A stretch of 64,000 bases of DNA from Glycomyces paridis (lineage in GTDB: Bacteria; Actinomycetota; Actinomycetes; Mycobacteriales; Micromonosporaceae): assembly GCF_004912155.1 (NCBI RefSeq), contig NZ_STGX01000002.1, positions 111,774-175,773 on the forward strand. The letters are read 5' to 3'. The notes beneath the pieces were generated by a model. That model was not told the DNA's origin. It was given only the letters and a program-made list of their open reading frames with translations, and ran no database searches. Shown in pieces: positions 52,710 to 61,529 of this stretch; the first letter of the stretch is position 1, and every line of letters starts with the position of its first letter. Position numbers and translations under genes: made by a program.

Positions 52710-52828
52710 TGAAGCGGGATCGCCCCCCTGGGAGGGCGGGGGACTGCCCGGGGGCGGTTCGGTCGCTCCGCGGGCTTTGGAAACCCGCAGTAGGGTGGGG
52801 CGCAACCGCTTCCGAAAGCAGGTGCGCC

Positions 52829-53767
52829 TTGCAGATCACCGTCGACGCCTGGGACCCGTCCTTCGCGGACAACCCCGAGTCGCCTTCGCGCTCCGACCGC
52901 GCGGTCGTCCGCGCCGACATCGAGCTCGAACCCGCCGACTGGCGGCCCGTCGACGCCCCCGCCGCCGGGCCGCGGCGCATCGCCGTGGTCGACGGGGTCC
53001 GCCGCATCGACGCCCGCGTGGAACTGCTCGACGACACTCCCGAGCACCGCGGCGAGCGCTGGCCGGGCGTGTGCGTCTCCTGGGCCGCCGGAGCGGTCGT
53101 CTGCGACCTCGACGGCCGGTCCTCCTCGGGGGCCGAGGCCGCCGTGGTCGACTTCGCCGTCGAGCGCGGCCTCTTCGCCGCCGTCGACCCCGGCGCCGAC
53201 TTCGGCCGCTACCCCTACCGCAAGGTCGAATCAGCCGACCCCGGCGAACTCATCGCCGGCGCGCAGACCGCGATGGCCGAACTCGAAGCGAAGGTCGCCT
53301 CGACCTGCGCCGCCGACGCCGAGCTGTCGGTCCTCGACGGCCCCCTGCGCGGGCGCACCCGCCTCCCGCACTCGGTGGGCTATATCAAGAGCCACCACCG
53401 CTCCTACCTCCAAGGCGAGTTGAACGCCGTGGTCGAACGCCTCGCCCCCGGCCAGCGCACCCCGGTCTTCCACCTCATGTCGGGCTGGCCCCGGTACACG
53501 TGGTACCTGCGCCTGCCGGGGACCTCCTCGCGCGGCTGGGCGGGCGTGGCGCGACTCGAAGCGGCCGACGACCTGACCGAGGAGGCCGCGATCGCCCTGG
53601 CCGACGCGACGGCGGCGGCGCTGCCGCCGCTGGGTTCGGCCGCGCACAAGGACGCCCGGGCCCCGCAGAACCTCACGCCGATCGCGGGCCTGGAGCGGCG
53701 GCTCAAGCGGATGCTGGGCGACCCGCGGCTGCTGCTGCGCTCGGTCCGGGCCGCTTCGCAAGGCTAG
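52829..53767 (+). CDS. NurA-like 5'-3' nuclease
   Basis: A 312-aa protein with the layout of the NurA RNase H-like nuclease: D55 in RRIAVVDGVRRIDARV, D170 in LSVLDGPLRGR, K187 in SVGYIKSHHRSYL and H273 in AAHKDARAPQNLTPIAGLE, in the family order and spacing. In archaea NurA works with HerA, Mre11 and Rad50 to resect DNA ends, and here the gene follows HerA-, SbcD- and SbcC-encoding genes on the same strand. The TTG start shares the GTGCGCCTTG context with sbcD. The assignment is from motifs, not from a search. Confidence 0.75.
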   Translation: MQITVDAWDPSFADNPESPSRSDRAVVRADIELEPADWRPVDAPAAGPRRIAVVDGVRRIDARVELLDDTPEHRGERWPGVCVSWAAGAVVCDLDGRSSSGAEAAVVDFAVERGLFAAVDPGADFGRYPYRKVESADPGELIAGAQTAMAELEAKVASTCAADAELSVLDGPLRGRTRLPHSVGYIKSHHRSYLQGELNAVVERLAPGQRTPVFHLMSGWPRYTWYLRLPGTSSRGWAGVARLEAADDLTEEAAIALADATAAALPPLGSAAHKDARAPQNLTPIAGLERRLKRMLGDPRLLLRSVRAASQG

Positions 53768-53785
53768 TCTCCCCCGATGCGTTGC

Positions 53786-53815
53786 GAGGCCCCGGCGCTG
53801 GCGCGCCGGGGCCTC
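53786..53815. terminator. terminator hairpin between convergent genes
   Basis: GAGGCCCCGGCG and its exact complement with a 6-base loop, 18 bp after the nurA-like stop; it also faces the convergent transglycosylase gene. Confidence 0.8.
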
Positions 53816-53866
53816 CGGGGGGGGTCCGCGAACTCCGGGTCCGCTTGATGTGACGGTAGCGGCGTT

Positions 53867-54589
53867 CTAGTACCAGCCGACCGACTCGCTGTGCGACCAT
53901 GCGCCGCAGGGGCTGCCGTAGACGCCGTCGATGTAGCCGAGGCCCCATTCGATCTGGGTGGCCGGGTTGGTCTGCCAGTCGTCGCCGGCCGAGGCCATCT
54001 TGTCGCCGGGGAGGGACTGGGGGATGCCGAAGGCGCCGGAGCCGGAGTTGTACGCGGTCTCGTCCCAGCCGGACTCGCGGTCCCAGAGGTTGACGAGGCA
54101 CTGGAACTCGTTCATGTCCCACCCGTAGTCGAGGGTCATGGTGCAGCCGATGGCCTTGTTGCCGGAGTAGTCGCCGCACTCGGCGGAGATGTCGACGCTC
54201 GCGCCGGAGGACTCCTCGGAGGTCTCCTCTTCGGCGGGCTCCTCGACGACCTCGGGCTCCTCCTCTTCGGGGGCTTCGGCGGCCTCGGTCTTCGGGGTCT
54301 CGGCCGCGGCCTCCTCCTTGAGCGGGAGGATGCTCTCCATCGGGGCGACGTCGTCCCACTTGCGCTCGGTGTCGCGGGAGGCGGCGACGATGTCGTCGGC
54401 CTGGCGCTCCACGGCGGTGGTGTCGTCGGTGTAGATGATGGCGGCGCTGGCGCTGCTGGCCGTGCCGAGGGCGACGAGGACGGCGACGGCGGAGACGAAC
54501 AGGCGGTCGCGGACCACGTGGCGCAGGCCGGCGCGGCGGGGCTCGTCGGAACGGTGCTTCGCGCGTGAGGTCTTCATGCGGGTGAACAT
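53867..54589 (-). CDS. secreted lytic transglycosylase-like protein
   Basis: A 240-aa exported cell-wall enzyme. A basic N-terminus and hydrophobic helix ending ASSASA form the signal peptide. A Glu/Pro-rich disordered linker (about residues 85-145) follows, then the lysozyme-fold domain MNEFQCLVNLWDRESGWDETAYN with catalytic Glu, GAFGIPQSLPG and WGLGYIDGVYGSPCGAW to the C-terminus. Start taken as ATG 54589; ATG 54577 (MKTSRAK) is equally possible. The 285 bp upstream have no gene but strong secondary structure. Confidence 0.88.
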   Translation of the reverse strand: MFTRMKTSRAKHRSDEPRRAGLRHVVRDRLFVSAVAVLVALGTASSASAAIIYTDDTTAVERQADDIVAASRDTERKWDDVAPMESILPLKEEAAAETPKTEAAEAPEEEEPEVVEEPAEEETSEESSGASVDISAECGDYSGNKAIGCTMTLDYGWDMNEFQCLVNLWDRESGWDETAYNSGSGAFGIPQSLPGDKMASAGDDWQTNPATQIEWGLGYIDGVYGSPCGAWSHSESVGWY

Positions 54590-54673
54590 TGAGGCAACCC
54601 TAGGGGCCTCCGCGGGCTCGGCCGTACCGCTCGGTAATGGTCTCAATACGGCACATGGCGGGCTGCGAGCGAA

Positions 54674-54702
54674 CCTATCGGGTGCCCGTCTCGTCCGATA
54701 GG
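54674..54702 (-). promoter_or_regulatory. hairpin in the leader of the transglycosylase gene
   Basis: CCTATCGG and CCGATAGG flank a 13-base loop within the 285-bp gap before the gene, which also contains GGGGGAGG and other pairing GC tracts. Cell-wall hydrolase genes in streptomycetes often have c-di-AMP riboswitch leaders, but the expected conserved sequence was not found, so this is recorded only as structure. Confidence 0.3.
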
Positions 54703-54874
54703 GCCGGTATCGGGCCGTCTGCGGCGCACCTCCTGGGACCGGGGCCGCGGGCCTCCCCCGAACGGCCCATTGACGCCGGACGGGCCGCCATTCCTTCTTC
54801 CACTTAGGTCCAGAGAGAGCAATGTCACAGCGAGCGCGGGCGTGCTGCGGGAGGTGCGGTTGTGGCGGGAGCGG

Positions 54875-55807
54875 TCAGTCGCAGACGACTTTGAGGCGGG
54901 CGTAGGAGGCGCCGTCGGCGAGGGTGAGGAGGTCGAGGTCGACCTGGCAGCCGCCGCCGGAGCCGTCGTAGGTGACGCGGCGGGAGCGCAGGTCGCCGGA
55001 GGCCAGTTCGAGGTCGGGGTACCGCTCGCCGGTGGCGGCCGCTTCGGCCAGCGCCTCCATGTGGCCGAACGCCTCGGTTTCGAGCGCGAAGATCCCGGAG
55101 AAGCCGTAGGTCGCCGAGGGGTTGTGGGGCGGGGCGAGGAGCCGGCCGTCCTCGGGGACGGTGCCGAGCGGCTCCTCCTTGCCGAAGTAGGGCAGTTCGG
55201 AGCCGTGTCCGAGGTCGTCGGCGGGGAGTTCGGGGATCTCGATGCCCGAGTCGCCTTGGGGCGGTTCGGGGGCAGGGCGCCAGTGCATGTCGTTGGCGTC
55301 GAACCAGGAGTAGGTGCCGAAGGAGACGACGAGGCGCGGGTGGGGTTCGCCGCGGGCGGGGCGCTCGTAGGCGGTGAGGGTGGCGCTGATCTTCGCGTAT
55401 CCGTCGGTGCCGATGCCGTAGAGCTCGCATTCGTACGGTTCGCCGTCCTCGCAGATCGCTTCGGCGTCGTCGGTGGTGGCGGCTTTGAGGCCGTGGGCCT
55501 CGATCTGGGCGTGGAGGTCGCGCATGGCCTCGTGGGAGTCGCCGGTGAGGAGGAGGGTGGCGCTGACGGGTTCGGGGTCTTCGGGCATCCCGGGGGCGTC
55601 CCAAGGCTGTTCGGGGAAGGGGGTGCCGAGGAGGACGGTCGCGTCGGGGACCGTCCAGTCCTCCCAGTAGGCGGTGCCGGGCTGGACGTAGCCGGGGCCG
55701 TCGGTGTCGATCGGGGCGGTGCGGTCGGGTTCGGCGGCGGGTCGGGCGCAGGCGCCGAGGGCCGCGGTGAGGGCGGCCGCGATCGCCACCGTCCGAAGGG
55801 GGCTCAT
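54875..55807 (-). CDS. putative lipoprotein of unknown function
   Basis: A 310-aa protein with a lipoprotein signal: MSPLRTVAIAAALTAALGAC, with Cys20 as the lipidation site (lipobox ALGAC). The mature part is acidic with four further Cys residues (CEDGEPYEC, GGGCQV, VVCD) that could form disulfides outside the cell. No domain recognised. The start at 55807 is fixed by the signal peptide; an upstream in-frame ATG gives an unlikely N-terminus. It lies 57 bp downstream of the HAAS gene and may be co-transcribed with it. Confidence 0.8.
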   Translation of the reverse strand: MSPLRTVAIAAALTAALGACARPAAEPDRTAPIDTDGPGYVQPGTAYWEDWTVPDATVLLGTPFPEQPWDAPGMPEDPEPVSATLLLTGDSHEAMRDLHAQIEAHGLKAATTDDAEAICEDGEPYECELYGIGTDGYAKISATLTAYERPARGEPHPRLVVSFGTYSWFDANDMHWRPAPEPPQGDSGIEIPELPADDLGHGSELPYFGKEEPLGTVPEDGRLLAPPHNPSATYGFSGIFALETEAFGHMEALAEAAATGERYPDLELASGDLRSRRVTYDGSGGGCQVDLDLLTLADGASYARLKVVCD

Positions 55808-55864
55808 CGTTGCAGCGTAGGCGGTGTCGGCCACCGGGCGGCGGGCCCGGTGGCCGGTCGGGTG

Positions 55865-56959
55865 TCATTCGCCGTCCGGGCCCGCGGTCTCGGTGGGCGC
55901 CTCGGTGGGCTCCGCGTCCGTGGGTGTTTCTTCGGAGGCCGAGGGGGTCGGGTCCTCGGTGGCGGTCGGTTCCTCCGAGGGGCCTTCGGTCGGGTCTTCG
56001 GCGGGGGTGTCGCAGATCGGGTAGAGGTAGCCCAGTTCGGGGTCGGGCTCGGCGCCGGGGAGGCCGGTCTCGGGGAAGCCGGTAGCGGCGGCGCGGCTCT
56101 CCTGCTCGGCCTCGAAGCGGTCCTGGGCGTAAGGGTCCTCGTACTGGTCCTCCGCTTCGAAGCAGGACCAGGAGTCGCCGAGCATGAGCGGGTCGCCGTT
56201 CTGGTCGAACAGGTAGACGCCGTCGATCGGCTCGCCGTTCTCGTCGAAGACCTGGATATCGGTGATGTGGGAGGTCTCGTCGTAGTAGGAGGTCTCGACG
56301 AAGTCGTTGCCGCCGTAGTTCAAGGCGTACGGCCATGCGAACCCGTAGAGCGCGTACACGACGAGTGCGATACCGGCGGCGCCGGTCCACCAGCGGCGGC
56401 GCCGGCCCCAGGTCTGGGAGCGGCGGCCGAGGCGCAGTGAGACCCACACGAAGAACAGCACTGCGGCGGCGGTGAACAGCAGCCACGAAAGCGAGTCGAA
56501 CGGCAGGGAGCCGTAGGTGTTGTACTGCGTCGCCGACAAGATGTAGACGACGAGCATCGCGGCGATGACGCCGCGCGCGACCCACCAGCCCGGTCGCAGG
56601 CGCTCGACGAGTTCGGCGGCGTCGGCGTGGCCGGTGCTGACGGCGTACCGGTCGGACCAGGTCTTGACGCGGCGCGTCAGGGGCGCGGCGGTCTCGCGGA
56701 GGCCGCGGCGCAGGCGGGCGGCGGCGCGCTCCCGGGGGACCTCGGCGGTCTCGCGCAGTTCGCGGGCGTAGGCCTCGGGGCTGCCGAGGAGGTCGCGGAG
56801 GGCGACGCCGTCGTCGAGGTCGGCCGCGACCTCGGCGAGGTGGGCGTCCAGGTCGGACATGAGGTCCTGCCGGATGGCCTCGGGCAGGTCGCCGAGGTGG
56901 CGTTCGACGGCGGCCAGGTAGCCGGCGATCTCGGTGGTCCGTGAGGTTGCGTCGGTCAT
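55865..56959 (-). CDS. HAAS-domain membrane protein
   Basis: A 364-aa protein. The N-terminal 75 residues (IAGYLAAVERHLGDLPEAIRQDLMSDLDAHLAE) match the HAAS signalling domain that is usually encoded beside PadR regulators. Three TM helices (ARGVIAAMLVVYILS, LSWLLFTAAAVLFFVWVSL, TGAAGIALVVYALYGFAW) follow, then an extracytoplasmic part ending in a Glu/Thr/Pro-rich tail of about 60 residues. The ATG lies 2 bp after the PadR stop. Membrane sensor or partner of the PadR regulator is the likely role. Confidence 0.82.
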   Translation of the reverse strand: MTDATSRTTEIAGYLAAVERHLGDLPEAIRQDLMSDLDAHLAEVAADLDDGVALRDLLGSPEAYARELRETAEVPRERAAARLRRGLRETAAPLTRRVKTWSDRYAVSTGHADAAELVERLRPGWWVARGVIAAMLVVYILSATQYNTYGSLPFDSLSWLLFTAAAVLFFVWVSLRLGRRSQTWGRRRRWWTGAAGIALVVYALYGFAWPYALNYGGNDFVETSYYDETSHITDIQVFDENGEPIDGVYLFDQNGDPLMLGDSWSCFEAEDQYEDPYAQDRFEAEQESRAAATGFPETGLPGAEPDPELGYLYPICDTPAEDPTEGPSEEPTATEDPTPSASEETPTDAEPTEAPTETAGPDGE

Positions 56960-56961
56960 GG

Positions 56962-57291
56962 TCAACCCTTCGTGGGTGCGTCGAGCAGGTGCCGCATCTT
57001 GGCGCTGACGTCTTCCCAGGCGTCGCGCATGTGGCGGAGGTGCTTGCGGCCGGGCTCGGTCAGCGCGTAGTACTTGCGGTGCGGCCCCGATTCGCTGGGC
57101 AGGACGTAGGTGGACAGGTGCCCGGCCCGGTAGAGGCGCCTGAGCGTGCCGTACACGGAGGCGTCGCCGAGTTCGTCGAACCCGGCCCGGCGCAGGCGGC
57201 CGAGGATCTCGTAGCCGTAGCCGTCCTCGTCGTCCAGGACGCGGAGCACGATGATGTCGAGCAGCCCCTTGAGCAGTTGCGATCTGTCCAC
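56962..57291 (-). CDS. PadR family transcriptional regulator
   Basis: A 109-aa winged-helix repressor: LLKGLLDIIVLRVLDDEDGYGYEILGRL, then SVYGTLRRLYRAGHLSTYVLPSESGPHRKYYALTEPGRKHL, the canonical PadR wing. The GTG at 57291 (VDRSQLLKG) gives the family length, and TACTGT 7 nt upstream suggests a leaderless start; ATG 57312 would add seven residues. It forms a two-gene unit with the HAAS membrane gene, which it probably regulates. Confidence 0.92.
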   Translation of the reverse strand: MDRSQLLKGLLDIIVLRVLDDEDGYGYEILGRLRRAGFDELGDASVYGTLRRLYRAGHLSTYVLPSESGPHRKYYALTEPGRKHLRHMRDAWEDVSAKMRHLLDAPTKG

Positions 57292-57339
57292 GCTATCGAC
57301 AGTACCATGCATTGCACAGTAGTGGAAGCGCGGAACGGC

Positions 57340-57369
57340 GAACGGCCCCGCCGCTCGGCGGGGCCGTTC
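57340..57369. terminator. terminator hairpin after gltX
   Basis: GAACGGCCCCGCC and its exact complement with a GCTC loop, 21 bp beyond the gltX stop on the minus strand and upstream of the PadR promoter. Confidence 0.85.
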
Positions 57370-57390
57370 ACTCGCGTGTCGGTCTGCGGC

Positions 57391-58857
57391 TCAGAAGGTC
57401 GCGCGCGCCGAGCGCAGCCGCGCGAGGCTCGTCTCCCGGCCCAGGAGCTCCATCGACTCGTACAGCGGCGGCGAGACGGTCTTGCCGCTGACGGCGACCC
57501 GCACCGGCCCGAAGGCCTTGCGGGGCTTGAGGCCCAGGCCGTCCACCAAAGCGCCCTTGAGGGCCTCCTCGATGGCGGGCACGGTCCACTCGGCGCCTTC
57601 GAGCGCGGCGATCGCGGCGTCGAGGACCTGCCCCGCGTCGTCCTTGAAGGTCTTCTTCGCGCTGTCCTCGTCAAGTTCGACCTCGGTGCCGCAGAACAGG
57701 AAGCGGAGCATCTCCACCGCCTGGCCCAGGTTCGCGCAGCGCTCCTGCACGAGCGGGACGGCGACGTCGAGCACGTGCCGCTCCGCGTCGGTGACCTCGG
57801 CGCCGACCAGGCCCGCGGCCTGGAGCCGGGGCACGAGCAGCCCGGTCAGCTCGGCCGGGTCGACCGCGCGGAAGTGGTCCGAGCAGATCGCCTCGAACTT
57901 GCGCTCGTCGAACCGGGCCGGGTTCGACTTCACGTCGTGCAGGTCGAAGGCCTGGAGGAACTCCGCGACGGTGAAGGTGTCGCGGTCGCCCGAGATCGAC
58001 CAGCCGAGGGTCGCCACGTAGTTGAGCACGCCCTCGGGCAGGTACCCGGCCTCCTTGTACTGCAAGAGGTTCGAGCGCGGGTCGCGCTTGGACATCTTCT
58101 TGCCGCGCTCGTCCACGATGAGCGGCAGGTGCGCGTACTCGGGCACCGCGTCGGCCAGGCCCAGCTCCACGAGCGCGCGCCACATGACGATCTGGCGCGG
58201 CGTCGAGGGCATGAGGTCCTCGCCGCGGGTCACCACGGTGACCTTCATGAGCGCGTCGTCGACCGGGTTGGTCAGCGTGTACAGCGGCGAGCCGTCCCCG
58301 CGGGCGATGACGTAGTCCGGGACCGTCCCCGCCGGGGTCGTGACCTCGCCGCGCACCGCGTCCTGGAACGCGATGTCCTCGTCCGGCATCCGCATCCGGT
58401 ACACGGGCTTGCGGCCCTCGGCGCGGAAGGCGGCCTTCTGGTCCTCGGTGAGGTCGCGGTCGAAGTTGTCGTAGCCGATCTTCGGGTCGCGCCCGGCGGC
58501 GCGGTGGCGGGCCTCGACCTCCTCGTTCGTCGAGAACGCCTCGTACGCGTACCCGCCCGCGAGGAGCTTCGCGATGACGTCGGCGTAGACGTCCAGGCGC
58601 TGCGACTGCCGGTAGGGCGCGTACGGCCCGCCGATGTCGGGCCCCTCGTCCCAGCTCATCCCCAGCCACAAGAGCGCTTCGAGGAGCTGCTCGTAGGACT
58701 CCTCGGAGTCGCGCGCCGCGTCGGTGTCCTCGATGCGGAACACGAACTCCCCGCCCTTGGCCCGCGCGTAGCCCCACGAGAACAGGCAGGTGCGCACCAG
58801 GCCCACGTGCGGGGTCCCGGTCGGGCTGGGGCAGAAGCGGGTGCGGAGCTTACTCAC
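57391..58857 (-). CDS. gltX: glutamyl-tRNA synthetase
   Basis: A 488-aa class I aminoacyl-tRNA synthetase. The HIGH-type motif is [32 protein letters not shown] is the conserved glutamate/ATP pocket, and the KMSKS-type loop is RGKKMSKRD. The helical anticodon-binding domain fills the C-terminal third. GTG start, overlapping the 3' end of the fumarylacetoacetate hydrolase gene by 8 bp, so they share a transcript, an order common in actinomycetes. Whether it is discriminating or charges tRNA-Gln cannot be read here. Confidence 0.96.
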   Translation of the reverse strand: MSKLRTRFCPSPTGTPHVGLVRTCLFSWGYARAKGGEFVFRIEDTDAARDSEESYEQLLEALLWLGMSWDEGPDIGGPYAPYRQSQRLDVYADVIAKLLAGGYAYEAFSTNEEVEARHRAAGRDPKIGYDNFDRDLTEDQKAAFRAEGRKPVYRMRMPDEDIAFQDAVRGEVTTPAGTVPDYVIARGDGSPLYTLTNPVDDALMKVTVVTRGEDLMPSTPRQIVMWRALVELGLADAVPEYAHLPLIVDERGKKMSKRDPRSNLLQYKEAGYLPEGVLNYVATLGWSISGDRDTFTVAEFLQAFDLHDVKSNPARFDERKFEAICSDHFRAVDPAELTGLLVPRLQAAGLVGAEVTDAERHVLDVAVPLVQERCANLGQAVEMLRFLFCGTEVELDEDSAKKTFKDDAGQVLDAAIAALEGAEWTVPAIEEALKGALVDGLGLKPRKAFGPVRVAVSGKTVSPPLYESMELLGRETSLARLRSARATF

Positions 58858-59629
58858 TGGGAACCACCTTGTTGGAGAGGGTGCCGATGCCGGCGACGGA
58901 AACGGAGACGGTCTCGCCGGCCTGGATCGGCCCGACGCCCGCGGGCGTGCCGGTGAGCACCACGTCGCCCGGCAGCAGCGTCATGATCTGCGAGACGTAG
59001 GCGACGAGCGAGGCGGGATCGAACATCATGTCAGCGGTCGTGCCGAGCTGGCGCACCTCGCCGTTGACCTCGCAGCGGACCTCGGCGTCGGACGGGTCGA
59101 AGTCCGTCTCGATCCAGGGCCCGAGCGGGCAGAACGAGTCGAAGCCCTTGGCGCGCGTGAACTGCACGTCCTGGCGCTGGAGGTCGCGGGCGGTCACGTC
59201 GTTCGCACAGGTGTAGCCGAAGATCGCGTCCTTCGCGGCCTCCCGGTCGAGGCCGCGGGCCCCGTGCAGACCGATGACGACGGCCAGTTCGGCCTCGTGC
59301 TCGACCTGGTCGGACACCGCGGGCAGCCGGATCTGCTCGCTCGGGCCGATCACCGACGTCGAGGGCTTGAGGAACACCAAGGGTTCCTTGGGGACCTCGT
59401 TGCCCAGCTCCGCGGCGTGCTCGGCGTAGTTGCGGCCCACGCACACGACCTTCGAGGGCAGGATCGGCGCCAGAAGACGGACGTCTTCGAGCGCCCAGCG
59501 CTGACCGGTGGGCGTGATCTCCCCGAACGGGTGCCCCTCGATCTCGGCGGCGAGCGCGCCGGGCCCCTCCCCCGCGAGGACCGCGAACGACATGGTGCCG
59601 GTGGGGTGGACGATCCGCGCGATCCGCAC
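58850..59629 (-). CDS. fumarylacetoacetate hydrolase family protein
   Basis: A 259-aa FAH-fold hydrolase or decarboxylase, possibly acting on acylpyruvates or oxaloacetate. [15 protein letters not shown] starts the catalytic domain; metal ligands are in [12 protein letters not shown] (E-x-E) and the later Asp of [13 protein letters not shown], and [13 protein letters not shown] closes the site. GTG start. Conserved partner of gltX in actinobacteria; the physiological substrate is not established. Confidence 0.92.
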   Translation of the reverse strand: MRIARIVHPTGTMSFAVLAGEGPGALAAEIEGHPFGEITPTGQRWALEDVRLLAPILPSKVVCVGRNYAEHAAELGNEVPKEPLVFLKPSTSVIGPSEQIRLPAVSDQVEHEAELAVVIGLHGARGLDREAAKDAIFGYTCANDVTARDLQRQDVQFTRAKGFDSFCPLGPWIETDFDPSDAEVRCEVNGEVRQLGTTADMMFDPASLVAYVSQIMTLLPGDVVLTGTPAGVGPIQAGETVSVSVAGIGTLSNKVVPSE

Positions 59630-59731
59630 AGTCGGCCCCTCTCTAAGACTCGATCGAAACCTTGCGGCCTCAGCTTAGTTCGGGGTCGGGTCCGGTTCGA
59701 CGCACTATTGCGGCGAGTGGCGCGGCGGGCC

Positions 59732-60073
59732 TCAGCGCACCAGCAGGAACAGCCCGGCGAGGACGGCGGTGCCGACGAGGGCGCCGACGACGATGCCCAT
59801 GCCCATGCGCCTGACCTTGCCGAACAGGCCGACGAAGAAGCCGAGGACGAGGGTGATCGGGGTCGCGACCAGCAGGGAGATGCCGGTCGCGCCGAGGCGG
59901 ACCTTGAGCGTCTCGCCGATGCCGCCGACGAGGACGAAGCCGAGCGCGAAGGCGAGGACGACGAGGATCACGAGGCCGAGGAAGAACCCGGAGGCGAAGC
60001 GGCGCCGCCCGTACACGGCCGAATCCGCGGCCATGGCGGCCGCGCGGGCGCGATCGGTCTGGTAGGAAGTCAC
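59732..60073 (-). CDS. small integral membrane protein of unknown function
   Basis: A 113-aa protein with three hydrophobic helices (GFFLGLVILVVLAFALGFVL, ISLLVATPITLVLGFFVGLFG, MGMGIVVGALVGTAVLAGLFLL) and a 30-residue basic N-terminus. The GTG at 60073 has TACAGT 8 nt upstream and no ribosome binding site, so it is probably leaderless; longer in-frame starts are not supported. No motif identified. Confidence 0.7.
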   Translation of the reverse strand: MTSYQTDRARAAAMAADSAVYGRRRFASGFFLGLVILVVLAFALGFVLVGGIGETLKVRLGATGISLLVATPITLVLGFFVGLFGKVRRMGMGIVVGALVGTAVLAGLFLLVR

Positions 60074-60233
60074 GCATTCAACTGTAGTACGCGCGGACCA
60101 GGCACGGAGTGACGGCATTCGCCGCGATCGGGTGCGGCGCGGGCGGACCGGCCGGCCGTCTCCTTTGGAGTCGGCACGGGGACGCGCCGACGGAATGCCC
60201 GGCGCGGCGCCGGCCGCGTGCGAGACTGCCGCG

Positions 60234-61376
60234 ATGCGTCGATTGATCACACTCTTCGTACTGCTCGGAGCGGTCCTGGTGGCGCAGGTCCCCGCAGCGG
60301 CCGTCGATCCCAGCATGCCGCAGGCCACCGCCTCGTTCAACGACCAGGTGTACAAGGTGGCCTATGACGGCGACATCGTCTACTCGGGTGGCCTGTTCAC
60401 CCGCGCCAAGAAGACCGACGGCAAGTACGTCGACCGCACCTACCTCGCGGCGGTGGACTCGACGACCGGGGCGCTCCTGCCGTTCGCGCCGGTCCTCAAC
60501 GGCCCGGTCCACGAGGTCAAGACCGGCGGCGGGTACCTGTACATCGCCGGGAAGTTCACGCAGGTCGACGGGGTGGCGCGTTCGCGCGTGGCCCGGTTCG
60601 ACCTCGACACGGGCGAGCTGGACACGGCCTGGCAGGCCAAGCCCTCGGCCACCGTGTACTCGATCGAGCCGGTCGGCGACAAGGTCTACCTGGGCGGCAC
60701 GTTCGCGTCGGTCGGCGGCTTCGCGCAGCGGGCCCTCGCGGCGGTCAACGCCACCGACGGCAAGCCGGTGACCGGATTCACGCCGAGCATCACCGAGGGC
60801 GCGGTCCGCGACCTCCAGTCCGGGCACGGGCGCCTGTACGTCGCCGGGTCGTTCCCGACCCTCGGCGGCGACAAGAAGTACGGGAAGCTCGGCGCGGTGA
60901 ACCCTGCCTCGGGCGCCGTCGACACCGGCTTCGTGTCCAAGGTGTACGTGCTGACCCGCGAGGTCGTGGTCGACGGCGACCGCGTGTACGCGGCCCTGGA
61001 CGGGCGGGGCGGGGAGATCCGGGCGTTCACGAGCACCGGCGAGACCCTGTGGTACCAGGCCGTGGACGGCGGGATGCAGACCGTGGAGGTGTGGGGCGGC
61101 ATGGTCATCGGCGGCGGCCACTTCGACAAGGCCTGCGTCACCAACCACGCCGGGCCCCTGGGGCAGTGCGTCGACGGCGTCAAGGCCGAGCGCGGGAAGC
61201 TCCTGGCGGTGGACATGAACGGGAAGCTCCTGGCGTGGAACCCGGGCGCGAACGGGATCGTGGGCGCGTGGGACGCGACCGCGCACCCCTCGGACGAGAG
61301 CCTCAGCGTCGGCGGGTCGTTCACGACCTTCGGCGGCGGCACCGTGGTGCAGAGGCGCTTCGCCGTCTTCACCTGA
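60234..61376 (+). CDS. secreted beta-propeller-like protein
   Basis: A 380-aa exported protein: signal peptide MRRLITLFVLLGAVLVAQVPAAA, then repeats of about 45 residues with V-Y-GG-F motifs (DIVYSGGLFTRAKK, YLYIAGKFTQVDG, KVYLGGTFASVGG, RLYVAGSFPTLGG, and SVGGSFTTFGGG at the end), as in delta-60/Kelch-like propeller proteins. One Cys pair (CVTNHAGPLGQC) could form a disulfide. Function unknown; adhesion or carbohydrate binding is plausible. GAGACT 9 nt before the ATG suggests a leaderless start. Confidence 0.8.
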   Translation: MRRLITLFVLLGAVLVAQVPAAAVDPSMPQATASFNDQVYKVAYDGDIVYSGGLFTRAKKTDGKYVDRTYLAAVDSTTGALLPFAPVLNGPVHEVKTGGGYLYIAGKFTQVDGVARSRVARFDLDTGELDTAWQAKPSATVYSIEPVGDKVYLGGTFASVGGFAQRALAAVNATDGKPVTGFTPSITEGAVRDLQSGHGRLYVAGSFPTLGGDKKYGKLGAVNPASGAVDTGFVSKVYVLTREVVVDGDRVYAALDGRGGEIRAFTSTGETLWYQAVDGGMQTVEVWGGMVIGGGHFDKACVTNHAGPLGQCVDGVKAERGKLLAVDMNGKLLAWNPGANGIVGAWDATAHPSDESLSVGGSFTTFGGGTVVQRRFAVFT

Positions 61377-61388
61377 GACCGGACGTGA

Positions 61389-61421
61389 AAGGGGCCCGGC
61401 CGCGGTGCGGTCGGGCCCCTT
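61389..61421. terminator. terminator hairpin
   Basis: AAGGGGCCCGGCCG paired with CGGTCGGGCCCCTT (one G-T pair) and a 5-base loop, 12 bp after the propeller gene. It also lies downstream of cimA on the other strand, 109 bp past its stop. Confidence 0.8.
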
Positions 61422-61529
61422 CTCGTCGCCCTGCGGCGCGATCGGCGCCGCCGGACTGGGGCGGCGTCTCGTGGACGCGGCCCGGTCGGTCCCGCTCGTG
61501 GCGGGTCGGGGACTGCGGTACGGGGCGCC

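Noticed and set aside
50152-53037. 961-codon minus-strand frame opposite sbcC
   Set aside because: Shadow of SbcC; no recognisable domain and low-complexity Leu/Arg/Gly composition.
54590-54874. c-di-AMP (ydaO) riboswitch before the lytic transglycosylase
   Set aside because: The gene type and structured leader fit, and GGGGGAGG is present, but I could not find the conserved GGGTGAAT and TAACC-type segments of the class.
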